IMG/VR virus record: IMGVR_UViG_3300044640_001478
Coordinates: 1 to 38,105 of that record
Source: a virus
Length of the DNA stretch: 38,105 nucleotides
Reading direction: 5' to 3' (one strand)
The stretch's first letter is position 1. Each line of letters opens with the position of its first letter. The notes under the pieces were generated by a model, which made no database searches, was not told the origin of the DNA, and saw only the letters and a program-made list of their open reading frames with translations. The position numbers and the translations under genes are program-made. Positions 31,566-37,983 of the stretch are shown in pieces.

Positions 31566-31605
31566 GCATAACTGTTGCTTTAAGCGGACGGCCTACGGTC
31601 GACGC
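31566..31605 (+). repeat. attC-like half-site J
   Basis: GCATAAC (31566-31572) followed by TTTAAGCGGACGGCC looks like the left half of an attC. I found no matching right half. The preceding GTGCTGCATAAC is repeated exactly at 29860-29871 and inverted at 29325-29336. The stop codon of the gene from 31918 falls in TTTAAGC. Confidence 0.45.
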
Positions 31606-31918
31606 TGATCGCTGACCTGGACGGCCACGGCATCTGGTCACTGTCCACCACGGCGCGTTCCTGTGTCACGGCCAGTGCCTCAACAGGATTAACAAGCTGC
31701 GCACGCGCGCGCGCAAGTTTGTGAATCGCTGTGCTGATGGAGTTTGCGAGTCGCGCGCGCGCGTCGTCGCGCGTCACCGGAAACGAAAAAATGTCAGCCT
31801 CTACGTGATTGTCCAGACTATCCTGAACTCCGTTGAGCACTGCGATTGCCGACAGCACGACGTCTCGCGTGCTGTACAGGTGCCCGTCGTCGCCCACTTT
31901 GTAGCTGTTGCAGTCCAT
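31580..31918 (-). CDS. first gene of leftward early operon, hypothetical
   Basis: 112 aa from ATG 31918, RBS AGGAGCAAAAG. Acidic/neutral, mainly helical (VVLSAIAVLNGVQDSLDNHV, ISTAIHKLARARAQLV). The last residues (WPSRSAISVDRRPSA) are encoded by DNA overlapping half-site J, so the original 3' end may have been replaced. Directly downstream of PL. No family recognised. Confidence 0.65.
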   Translation of the reverse strand: MDCNSYKVGDDGHLYSTRDVVLSAIAVLNGVQDSLDNHVEADIFSFPVTRDDARARLANSISTAIHKLARARAQLVNPVEALAVTQERAVVDSDQMPWPSRSAISVDRRPSA

Positions 31919-31968
31919 CTTTTGCTCCTGTTTGGTTTAGTTGGTGCCTCGTAGTGGGCACAGAAAGG

Positions 31969-31996
31969 AGAATACCGCAATCGGTAGCTTTGTCAA
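31969..31996 (-). promoter_or_regulatory. leftward early promoter PL
   Basis: On the minus strand TTGACA (31996-31991), a 16-nt spacer and TATTCT (31974-31969) form a near-consensus sigma70 promoter about 50 nt before the first leftward gene. The -35 box overlaps the left operator by two bases (31995-31996), suggesting repression by the Cro-like protein. Confidence 0.75.
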
Positions 31997-32057
31997 CCGT
32001 TTTCGGCAGAATTACCGTAAACGCGCGATGCGCGCTCGTTATCTTCCGAAAACGGTT
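31995..32057. promoter_or_regulatory. divergent operator pair
   Basis: AACCGTTTTCGG (31995-32006) and its exact reverse complement CCGAAAACGGTT (32046-32057) flank a 39-bp spacer; a weaker copy, ATTACCGTAAACG, lies at 32010-32022. One copy overlaps the PL -35, the other abuts the PR -35. Layout expected for binding sites of the adjacent Cro-like protein; binding is inferred. Confidence 0.7.
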
Positions 32058-32084
32058 GCATTTTCTCTTCGATCCCTCTATGCT
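32056..32084 (+). promoter_or_regulatory. rightward early promoter PR
   Basis: TTGCAT, a 17-nt spacer and TATGCT (32079-32084). The start point would be about 7 nt downstream, at or next to the ATG of the Cro-like gene (32091), so the message could be leaderless. Confidence 0.65.
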
Positions 32085-32090
32085 GCGCGA

Positions 32091-32282
32091 ATGGACATAT
32101 TCAGCCCAGTTCGCCGCTACCTGCAGTCAGTGACTGAGTCGCAGGTAGAGGCGCTAGCGCGAGATACAGGGGTTCCACTTGCGACTCTGCTCAAGATCAA
32201 GTACGGGCAGACGCGAAACCCTCGCGTAGCCACCGTGCAGGCTGTGTACACGCATCTTTGGCCGTCCGGGGATGCATCATGA
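32091..32282 (+). CDS. Cro-like small HTH regulator
   Basis: 63 aa. SVTESQVEALARDTGVPLATLLKIKYGQTRN has the helix-turn-helix pattern (A.DTGVPLATLLKI as the recognition part), flanked by FSPVRRYLQ and AVYTHLWPSG. No dimerisation/protease domain as in CI. There is no RBS before ATG 32091, consistent with a leaderless message from PR. It is the only regulator near the divergent promoters and should bind the inverted operators. Confidence 0.75.
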   Translation: MDIFSPVRRYLQSVTESQVEALARDTGVPLATLLKIKYGQTRNPRVATVQAVYTHLWPSGDAS

Positions 32283-32292
32283 ATCCAGTCAC

Positions 32293-32365
32293 CGCGGGCA
32301 TGCGCGCGGAGCGCAGCCGGCCACATAGCCCGGCCCGTGCGGGTTCGACTCCCGCGCCCGCAACC
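32293..32365 (+). tRNA. initiator-tRNA(fMet)-like element, anticodon CAT
   Basis: Acceptor CGCGGGC / GCCCGCA leaves a C1·A72 mismatch as in bacterial initiator tRNAs, followed by A73 and CC (no encoded A76). T arm GCGGG-TTCGACT-CCCGC is perfect; variable loop CCCGT; anticodon stem CCGGC/CCCGG has one mismatch with loop CACATAG (CAT at 34-36). Odd points: A at position 33 instead of U, A instead of U at position 8, and a D loop of only five bases. It may be a degenerate or specialised phage tRNA. A rho-independent terminator follows. Confidence 0.45.
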
Positions 32366-32377
32366 TTTTGCTCCTTC

Positions 32378-32412
32378 CCCGCCTTGTGAGTCCTTCCAAG
32401 GCGGGTTTTTTT
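32378..32412 (+). terminator. rho-independent terminator
   Basis: CCCGCCTTG / CAAGGCGGG perfect 9-bp stem with a 10-nt loop followed by seven T. It ends the Cro-like/tRNA-like transcription unit and would separate it from the next rightward genes unless antitermination occurs. Confidence 0.92.
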
Positions 32413-32434
32413 GGCCTTTACTTTGGAGAATGAA

Positions 32435-32644
32435 ATGCAAGCCAAACGCATGACTCCAGCAGATATCGGCACTGGGTATGTGAAATGCCATACCTGTGAC
32501 GGGAAGTTCTCGCACGTTTTTTCGCAATCCGCAATGCAAAGACTACCGAAAAACTACAGCGGCGAGATGTGTTCTGACTGCAAACTGTGGATGTGCAGGA
32601 CAGACATGCTGGCGTCGCCAGTGGAGGTGGAGGTAATGGCATGA
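32435..32644 (+). CDS. small zinc-ribbon-like protein
   Basis: 69 aa from ATG 32435, RBS TTGGAG. Two CxxC pairs (Cys18/21 and Cys46/49) in VKCHTCDGKFSHVF and GEMCSDCKLWMC would bind one zinc. Unknown function; ATGA overlap with the next gene. Confidence 0.65.
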   Translation: MQAKRMTPADIGTGYVKCHTCDGKFSHVFSQSAMQRLPKNYSGEMCSDCKLWMCRTDMLASPVEVEVMA

Positions 32645-32820
32645 GCGCGAAGCGCGAGTTGTGGGTGATAGAAAAAGGCTCGCTGGGAGATTGGGAGTTT
32701 TTCGCGTGTTATGACGAGCAGTCGAACGCGCTCGATCGTATGCGCGACATGATCTACGATGGATTCGAGCCAGAGCGCGTTCGCATGGTGCGCTACGTGC
32801 CGGAGGGGGACAGCAAATGA
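32641..32820 (+). CDS. small hypothetical
   Basis: 59 aa (SAKRELWVIEKGSLGDWEFF..., DGFEPERVRMVRYVPEGDSK), ATGA-coupled to both neighbours. αβ-type small domain of a sort common in early regions. No family recognised. Confidence 0.65.
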   Translation: MSAKRELWVIEKGSLGDWEFFACYDEQSNALDRMRDMIYDGFEPERVRMVRYVPEGDSK

Positions 32821-33143
32821 AAGCAACACGCACCGTCGAGCACAGCGGCGGGCGCAAGGTGCGCATGCCTACGCGTCAGCCGAAGCCTAAGCCCGTGGAT
32901 CTGCTGGCTGCCTCGCGATCCGCTATCTCGTGGCACCTGGCATCCGGAGCTACTCGAGTGCTGGTTACGGTGACTAAGCGAAAAAATATCGATGTGCTGC
33001 ACGACGGCAACCCTGCCGCGCGCATGGCGCTGGAGCAGGTCGAGCGGCTGCCGATCGCAGACGGCATCGCAGGCTGCTACACGCGCCTTCCCGCTGTCGA
33101 TGCGTTGCGCGACGACCTGATCGCTGCCGGGTGGCGGGCATGA
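32817..33143 (+). CDS. hypothetical early protein
   Basis: 108 aa. Basic N-terminus (GGRKVRMPTRQPKPKPVDLL), then β-rich VLVTVTKRKNIDVLHDG and a C-terminal DALRDDLIAAGWRA helix. Unknown; coupled by an ATGA to the previous gene. Confidence 0.65.
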   Translation: MKATRTVEHSGGRKVRMPTRQPKPKPVDLLAASRSAISWHLASGATRVLVTVTKRKNIDVLHDGNPAARMALEQVERLPIADGIAGCYTRLPAVDALRDDLIAAGWRA

Positions 33144-33149
33144 CCGCAG

Positions 33150-33410
33150 ATGACATGCGCGACGTGCGAAGACAGGGCAGCAGGAACGATCAGGTTCCGC
33201 GCGGACTGCCCCGCGTGCCTGCGCGCGCTGTGGCGCTGGCTGCCGGCGGAGACGCGAGACGGGATCACGGTGCAGTTGCTCGGGATGCACGAGGGGCGGC
33301 AGCCGTTCGGCGCGATGGAGGACAAGCTCCGCGCGTCAGCCGGAATGGAACCCGCCGACAGAACGCCAAAACGTCCGAAACGATCCAGTTCAGCGGTGAC
33401 GCTCAAGTAA
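33150..33410 (+). CDS. small zinc-finger-like protein
   Basis: 86 aa starting at ATG 33150, 6 nt after the previous stop; RBS weak. Two CxxC pairs (Cys3/6, Cys20/23) in TCATCED and DCPACLRALWRW, then a helical and a basic tail (DRTPKRPKRSSS). A competing frame over the same DNA runs to 33550 but lacks a good start. Confidence 0.55.
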   Translation: MTCATCEDRAAGTIRFRADCPACLRALWRWLPAETRDGITVQLLGMHEGRQPFGAMEDKLRASAGMEPADRTPKRPKRSSSAVTLK

Positions 33411-33475
33411 GATGGATCATCGCAAACGGTGGAAACGGCAGCAACGGATATGAGGCAGGCAAGCGCGCTTACGTG

Positions 33476-33637
33476 CGCATCAAGCCCGTTCACACTCCGT
33501 CTGAGTACGAGGAATTTTGCCGAGCGCTGGCGCGGGCTTGCGGATTGTAGACATGTGCATCAAGCCAAATGTCATTTGCTTGAAAATCAATAGCAAGCAA
33601 AATTTCTGTGCGCTGGCGCGGGCTTGCGGGGTGTAGC
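33476..33637 (+). repeat. imperfect tandem duplication in gene-poor spacer
   Basis: Direct copies of GCGCTGGCGCGGGCTTGCGG occur at 33525 and 33611, each preceded about 50 nt upstream by GCATCAAGCC (33478 and 33557). The encoded tails are CRALARACGL and CALARACGV. The first copy may be the 3' end of a lost gene. 33411-33638 has no convincing complete gene; the second copy sits in an unusually AT-rich stretch (33551-33608). Confidence 0.7.
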
Positions 33638-33638
33638 T

Positions 33639-34607
33639 GTGAACTCTCTCATTACAGCCGTCGAATCGGCACCTGTATGTCAGCGCGATACACAGATCGT
33701 TGCTCTGTGCGACCGCGCGATTGTCGACCTACGCGAGGCGCGCACGATTGAAGATGTGCGCAGCATCGGCGACATCGCCGCCGCGTTCCGCGAGTACGCC
33801 CGCAAAATTAAGGCGGCTATCGAAGCGCAAAACGCTACGCAAACTGTGGTGCTTCTTGCCGAAGCCCGCATCGGCGCGGAACTGAAAGCGGCGCAGGAAC
33901 GGGGGGAACTGGCGCGGGCTGGAGATAACCCGAATGTCCGGACTTCGGACAATCAAAGAACAACCCTAGACGCTCTCGGCATCCCCCGCCAGCGCGCCAG
34001 CGAGATGCGGCAGCTTGCCGACATAGGAGAAGTCGGTATCCGCGAGGCGGCGCGCGTGGCGAACGATGCCGGCGAACCGTTGACGCGATCCGCAGTGTTC
34101 AATCACCGCGCGCAGGGCACCGGAGAAAACGAGTGGTACACGCCCGCCGAGTACGTTGAGGCCGCCCGCTTGGTAATGGGCGGGATCGACTTAGACCCGG
34201 CTTCTAGCGAGACAGCGAATCGCACTGTCAAGGCTTCGCGCATCCTGACTCAAGAGCAAAACGGCCTCGCGGTTTCGTGGCACGGGCGCGTGTGGCTTAA
34301 CCCGCCATACGCGCAGCCGTGGATTGCGCAATTCGCCGAGAAGATGGTCGAAGAGTTCAAGTCCGGGCGCGTGCGCGATGCAATCACGCTAACCCACAAC
34401 TACACGGATACACAGTGGTTTCACGCGTTGGCCGGCTCCGCCGCTGCCGTTTGCTTCACTCGTGGGCGGATCGGTTTTCTTTCGCCAGACGGCAAGCGCG
34501 CTGCTCCTACGCAGGGCCAGGCGTTTTGCTACTTCGGCGCGAACGTCCCCCAGTTCGCCGAAGAGTTCGCTCGGTTTGGCTTGGTGATGGTGCGCTATGC
34601 GGTTTGA
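33639..34607 (+). CDS. phage DNA N6-adenine methyltransferase with N-terminal extension
   Basis: 322 aa from GTG 33639. The C-terminal part is the Dam/phage adenine-methyltransferase domain: ENEWYTPAEYVEAARLV, GGIDLDPASSETAN (SAM-binding side) and the catalytic NPPYAQPW, then AVCFTRGRIGFLSPDG. Residues 1-140 are helical (IVALCDRAIVDLREARTIEDV, AEARIGAELKAAQERGELA), like ParB/regulatory extensions seen in phage methylases. It may mark origin or whole genome DNA. 11-nt overlap with the next gene. Confidence 0.86.
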   Translation: MNSLITAVESAPVCQRDTQIVALCDRAIVDLREARTIEDVRSIGDIAAAFREYARKIKAAIEAQNATQTVVLLAEARIGAELKAAQERGELARAGDNPNVRTSDNQRTTLDALGIPRQRASEMRQLADIGEVGIREAARVANDAGEPLTRSAVFNHRAQGTGENEWYTPAEYVEAARLVMGGIDLDPASSETANRTVKASRILTQEQNGLAVSWHGRVWLNPPYAQPWIAQFAEKMVEEFKSGRVRDAITLTHNYTDTQWFHALAGSAAAVCFTRGRIGFLSPDGKRAAPTQGQAFCYFGANVPQFAEEFARFGLVMVRYAV

Positions 34608-35151
34608 AGAGTCACTGTCCATAGGCCGCGCCTCCGAGAGCGCAATCGCCAAGTGGCTGCGCTCAAGGGGCTGGGCCGTGCTGCCGGCATACGAAAAGGC
34701 CGGCAGCGAGTTCAAGGGGCCGCAGGTGTTCTTCCCGGAGTCTTGCGCGCTGGTGGCTCCAGACTTCCTTTCGTGGCGGGGCAAGTGCGCGCGATGGATC
34801 GAGGCCAAGCACAAGACCGCATTCTCGTGGCATCGAATCACGCAGCGATGGGTAACTGGAATCGACCTGCGCCACTACATGGATTACTGCGCGCTAGCAG
34901 ACAAGTCGCCGTGGCCCGTCTGGCTGCTGTTTCTTCACACAGGCGGGCAGGCGAAGGATTCGCCCGTTTCCCCTGCCGGCCTGTTCGGTCAGACGCTGGA
35001 CGAACTGCGGCTCCGAGAAAACCATCGGTCGTCGCAATGGGGGCGCAGCGGGATGGTGTATTGGGCGGTTGATAGCTTGATCCGCTTGGCCGACGCCGAT
35101 TCTCTGGCGCAGGATGTGGCGGAAAACGATGAGTGCATGGTGGCCGCATGA
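34597..35151 (+). CDS. PD-(D/E)xK nuclease-like protein
   Basis: 184 aa. APDFLSWRGKCARWIEAKHK provides Asp56 and the Glu69-x-Lys71 pair of the restriction-endonuclease fold; the N-terminal ESLSIGRASESAIAKWLRSRGW helix fits the same fold. Followed by WHRITQRWVTGIDLRHYMDY. Possible Holliday junction resolvase or end-processing nuclease. Coupled to the downstream zinc protein by an ATGA overlap. Confidence 0.75.
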   Translation: MRFEESLSIGRASESAIAKWLRSRGWAVLPAYEKAGSEFKGPQVFFPESCALVAPDFLSWRGKCARWIEAKHKTAFSWHRITQRWVTGIDLRHYMDYCALADKSPWPVWLLFLHTGGQAKDSPVSPAGLFGQTLDELRLRENHRSSQWGRSGMVYWAVDSLIRLADADSLAQDVAENDECMVAA

Positions 35152-35576
35152 GCGACGTTGGCTTGTTCCTCTCGAAGCTGCGCAAGGTGCGCAAGACCGG
35201 CGATGGGCGCTGGCGCGCTGTCTGCCCTGCGCACGATTCGCGCAACGGCACTCAATCGCTGGCCGTGAGAGATACCGGCGACGGGCGAATCTTGGTGAAG
35301 TGCTTTGCCGGCTGCGGCACCGGTGACGTGGTGGCCGCTGTCGGCATGGAGCTTGCCGACTTGATGCCTGAGCGCAGGCTGACCGATGTGTCGATGCCGC
35401 GAGAGCGCGCGCCGTTTTTGCCGTCGGATGCGTTCGACGTGCTGCGCCAGGAGGTGACAACGGCGTGGGTGATCGTGCAGCAGGCGGCTACAGGCGGCGC
35501 TGTGGACGTTGACCGGCTGACACTCGCCGCGCAACGGCTGGATATAATCGGGAGAGCCTGCTATGGGCGCGCGTGA
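35148..35576 (+). CDS. primase-type zinc-binding domain protein
   Basis: 142 aa. WRAVCPAHDSRNGTQSLAV...ILVKCFAGCGTGDVV is the CHC2/toprim-primase zinc ribbon pattern with Cys26, His29, Cys52 and Cys56. No catalytic TOPRIM or polymerase domain is attached; the rest is helical. It probably works with the RepA-like helicase, which begins 14 nt inside it. Confidence 0.8.
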   Translation: MSDVGLFLSKLRKVRKTGDGRWRAVCPAHDSRNGTQSLAVRDTGDGRILVKCFAGCGTGDVVAAVGMELADLMPERRLTDVSMPRERAPFLPSDAFDVLRQEVTTAWVIVQQAATGGAVDVDRLTLAAQRLDIIGRACYGRA

Positions 35577-36936
35577 GGCCGTAAAGATGGAGCGCACTCC
35601 AGAGGCAATCCTTGCCGACGCTGCGCGCCGAATCCGGCTGGCGCTTGTCGGCGGGACTGCGGTGACTATGGACGACCTGGACGCGATCCCGCCGCCGGAA
35701 GAGTTCACGATGACAGAAAAGCCGGCGGTGAAGGCGGACGCCTGCGAAGCCCTGCGAGCCACACCGTTCAAGCTGGTGCAGCCGTCAACAATCCCGCCCC
35801 GCCGCTGGCTGTACGGCGGTCACTACGCGCGCCGCTACGTCTCGGCAACAGTGGCCGCCGGCGGTGTTGGAAAGTCGAGCGTGCAAATTGTCGAAGCGCT
35901 GTCCATGTGCTGCGGGCGCGATATTCTGCGCGGAGGAAAGCCTCTCCCAGGCGGCGCGCTGCGGGTGTGGCTGTACCAGCTGGAAGACCCGCGCGACGAG
36001 ATTGAGCGCCGGGTAATGGCGGCTGTCACTCACTACAAGCTGCGCCCGGAAGACATAGAGGGACGCTTGTTCGTCGACTCTGGCCGCGACCGCGCGTTGA
36101 TCGTGGCGCACGAAGATCGCGGGCAGATTATTCCGGTGCCGGCTATAGAAGAGGCTGTAGTGGCGGAGGCTCGGGCCAACGGAATTGACGTTTTATCCGT
36201 CGATCCTTACGTTTCAAGCCACCGCGTAAGCGAAAACAACAACACGATGCAGGACGCGGTAATGCAGATTTGGAAGCGCATCGCCGATGCAGCAGATATG
36301 TCGATTGAGTTCGCGCACCACACGCGCAAGGGCAGCGGAACAATGCAAGAGGTAGACGCCGACGATATGCGCGGTGCCGGCGCACTGAAAGAGGCGTGCC
36401 GGTCTGTGCGGGTGCTGGCGAACATGACTAAGGAAGAGGCGCAAAAGTACGGCGTCGAAGTCGAGCGGCGACGCTTCTACCTGTACATGCGCAGCGCGAA
36501 GGTGAACATGAAGCCGCCCGTTGACTCGCGCGACTGGATGCACCTGGCGAGCGTAGACCTTGGCAACGGCGACGGCGTATGGCCGGCGGACTCGGTTGGC
36601 GTGGCCGAAGCGTGGTCGCCGCCTAGTGCGCTGGAGTCCGTAACCCGCGACGATTTGGCCGCCGTGTGCTCGCAGATTGCGAATCTGAGCGACGAAGAGC
36701 GCTTGGCGATGGCGTCGGTATCCGCCCGTGGCGTCGGCTGGCTCGGTCACATGGTCGGAAAGCAGATCGACGTGGACAGCAGAACCGACGAAGGGAAAGA
36801 ACAGATCAAGCGCATTCTCGAAGCGTGGCGGGCAAGCGGTGCGCTAGCCATTGTGCCGATTGTGCGCAGCGGCAAGGGCGACAAGTACAAGGGGCGGTCA
36901 AGCGATTGTTACGTAGTCGGGAAGGCGGGGATATAG
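35563..36936 (+). CDS. RepA-like replicative helicase (AAA_25)
   Basis: 457 aa from ATG 35563 (GGAGAG upstream). RecA-like core with Walker A AAGGVGKSS (98-106), DVLSVDPYVSSH as Walker B, and FAHHTRKGSG plus MRGAGALKEACRSV as sensor/finger segments of hexameric RepA-type helicases. C-terminal winged-helix-like region (EQIKRILEAWRASGALAIVP). It unwinds DNA at the origin; the iteron field lies immediately downstream. Confidence 0.88.
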   Translation: MGAREAVKMERTPEAILADAARRIRLALVGGTAVTMDDLDAIPPPEEFTMTEKPAVKADACEALRATPFKLVQPSTIPPRRWLYGGHYARRYVSATVAAGGVGKSSVQIVEALSMCCGRDILRGGKPLPGGALRVWLYQLEDPRDEIERRVMAAVTHYKLRPEDIEGRLFVDSGRDRALIVAHEDRGQIIPVPAIEEAVVAEARANGIDVLSVDPYVSSHRVSENNNTMQDAVMQIWKRIADAADMSIEFAHHTRKGSGTMQEVDADDMRGAGALKEACRSVRVLANMTKEEAQKYGVEVERRRFYLYMRSAKVNMKPPVDSRDWMHLASVDLGNGDGVWPADSVGVAEAWSPPSALESVTRDDLAAVCSQIANLSDEERLAMASVSARGVGWLGHMVGKQIDVDSRTDEGKEQIKRILEAWRASGALAIVPIVRSGKGDKYKGRSSDCYVVGKAGI

Positions 36937-36939
36937 GCG

Positions 36940-37155
36940 ATGTTTCCCCAAACTTTCCCCAAACTTTCCCCAAAGTCTGGCGCCAGAAAACGGTGCGAAG
37001 CGGCTCCCCAAACTTTCCCCAAACTCTCCTCCCCCCCTTTAGGGGGGGAGAGTTTGGGAAGTTTGGGGAAACGCGCCGATCCGGTTGCATTGCGGGAATG
37101 CCAATTCCCCAAACTTTCCCCAAACTTTCCCCAAACTTTCCCCAAACTCCAATGA
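36940..37155 (+). CDS. ORF of FPK/FPQ repeats overlying iterons
   Basis: 71 aa; ATG 3 nt after the helicase stop and TGA 37153-37155 overlapping the next ATG (ATGA). The protein is low-complexity (FPQTFPKLSP units) because it is read from the 11-bp repeats. Coupling on both sides argues for translation, but the DNA repeats themselves may be the selected feature. Confidence 0.4.
   Translation: MFPQTFPKLSPKSGARKRCEAAPQTFPKLSSPPLGGESLGSLGKRADPVALRECQFPKLSPNFPQTFPKLQ
36946..37150. repeat. 11-bp iteron field with hairpin, candidate replication origin
   Basis: CCCCAAACTTT occurs in three direct clusters (36946-36978, three copies; 37006-37027, two; 37107-37150, four), with two inverted copies near 37053-37068. 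The 11-bp period is about one helical turn. Between clusters 2 and the inverted copies, arms at 37018-37037 and 37042-37058 form a strong hairpin with a TTTA loop (C7/G7 stem plus CCCAAACTCTC). Arrangement next to a RepA-like helicase suggests an origin. Confidence 0.75.
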
Positions 37156-37463
37156 CGCCAACCGCCCGCAGCAAAGCCCACCTGGAAACCGCCGGCTACC
37201 TTGTCGAGGTGGTCGAGCGCTGGAACGCATGGGCACGCATCCGTCAAGACCTTTGGGGGTTTGCCGATCTGCTGGCTATCCGTCGAGGCGAAGTCCTCGC
37301 CGTTCAGGTGACAAGCCGAGACAACATCTCCAAGCGTGTCTCCAAGATTGCAGGGAGCGACAAAGCTCCTCGTGTTCGCGAGGCCGGCATCCGCATCGTC
37401 GTCCACGGCTGGGGCAAAATGGCTAGCGGACGATGGGGACTCAAGGAGGTGGATTGCTCATGA
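37152..37463 (+). CDS. nuclease-fold protein, possibly resolvase-like
   Basis: 103 aa. ETAGYLVEVVERWNAWARIRQD, WGFADLLAIRRGEVLAVQVTS and IRIVVHGWGK have the PD-(D/E)xK fold pattern with Asp39, but the usual ExK is replaced by QVT (52-54), typical of a phage subfamily and possibly inactive or of altered metal use. Coupled to both neighbours by ATGA. Confidence 0.7.
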   Translation: MTPTARSKAHLETAGYLVEVVERWNAWARIRQDLWGFADLLAIRRGEVLAVQVTSRDNISKRVSKIAGSDKAPRVREAGIRIVVHGWGKMASGRWGLKEVDCS

Positions 37464-37891
37464 CGCGACACAACACCGCAAGACATATGCGATCAGTCCA
37501 CGATGTGCTGTCTGAGCACCATGAAACAGACGCACGGCTGCGCAATTGGGCGCGCTGGGGGCGCGAGCGCTCAGGGCCTGGGCGACTGCGATGCCAGTCG
37601 GCGGAAGGGCGCTACAGGCCTGAGGCAGGCGAGGTCTGGGGAAACGCTGTTGCTGTGATCCCAGTAGACGCGCGTGACGCAGCAATAGTCGAGCGCGCCG
37701 TATGTCGGCTCGGGCGAGCAGGCAGGATTCTCGTTCGTGCATGGTATGTAGACGGCGCTCACGCTGGAGCAAAGTGGCCCGCTTTGCGTCGCCGAGCATG
37801 TCGTGTCGCAGGGGTATCCTCTTCTGCGTTCGATTCAATCCTTATCGCCTCTGTTGTAGAAATAGCCACGTCAATCCATACCGTGGCTTGA
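37460..37891 (+). CDS. late antitermination protein (Q-like)
   Basis: 143 aa. Pattern VERAVCRLGRAGRILVRAWYVDGA...RRRACRVAGVSSSAFDSIL resembles phage antitermination Q and related late regulators with a C-terminal HTH-like part. Last early gene, immediately before the late promoter and the HNH/terminase genes, the usual position of Q. It should allow late transcription of the packaging, structural and lysis genes. Confidence 0.72.
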   Translation: MTRHNTARHMRSVHDVLSEHHETDARLRNWARWGRERSGPGRLRCQSAEGRYRPEAGEVWGNAVAVIPVDARDAAIVERAVCRLGRAGRILVRAWYVDGAHAGAKWPALRRRACRVAGVSSSAFDSILIASVVEIATSIHTVA

Positions 37892-37915
37892 CGTAGTTGA
37901 TTTTCGATTTACAAT
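37888..37915 (+). promoter_or_regulatory. late promoter candidate
   Basis: TTGACG (37888-37893), 16-nt spacer and TACAAT (37910-37915). TTGACGT also forms the right arm of an inverted repeat with ACGTCAA (37868-37874). AT-rich spacer in an otherwise GC-rich region. It lies across the Q-like stop codon and reads into HNH and the late genes. Confidence 0.6.
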
Positions 37916-37983
37916 ATCCTCACCGATAGACAGACTGTCGAGATTGCGCATGCCGGTTGGCAGGCGAAATCGTCAATGCCAAA

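Noticed and set aside
33131-33550. 139-codon plus-strand frame overlapping the zinc-finger-like gene
   Set aside because: N-terminal half is out-of-frame shadow; only the tail after 33411 looks protein-like and it lacks a start, so listed only as a repeat/remnant.
36946-37150. Iterons as CRISPR or sequencing artefact
   Set aside because: Unit is only 11 bp, without spacers, and occurs in both orientations around a hairpin next to a helicase, as in origins.
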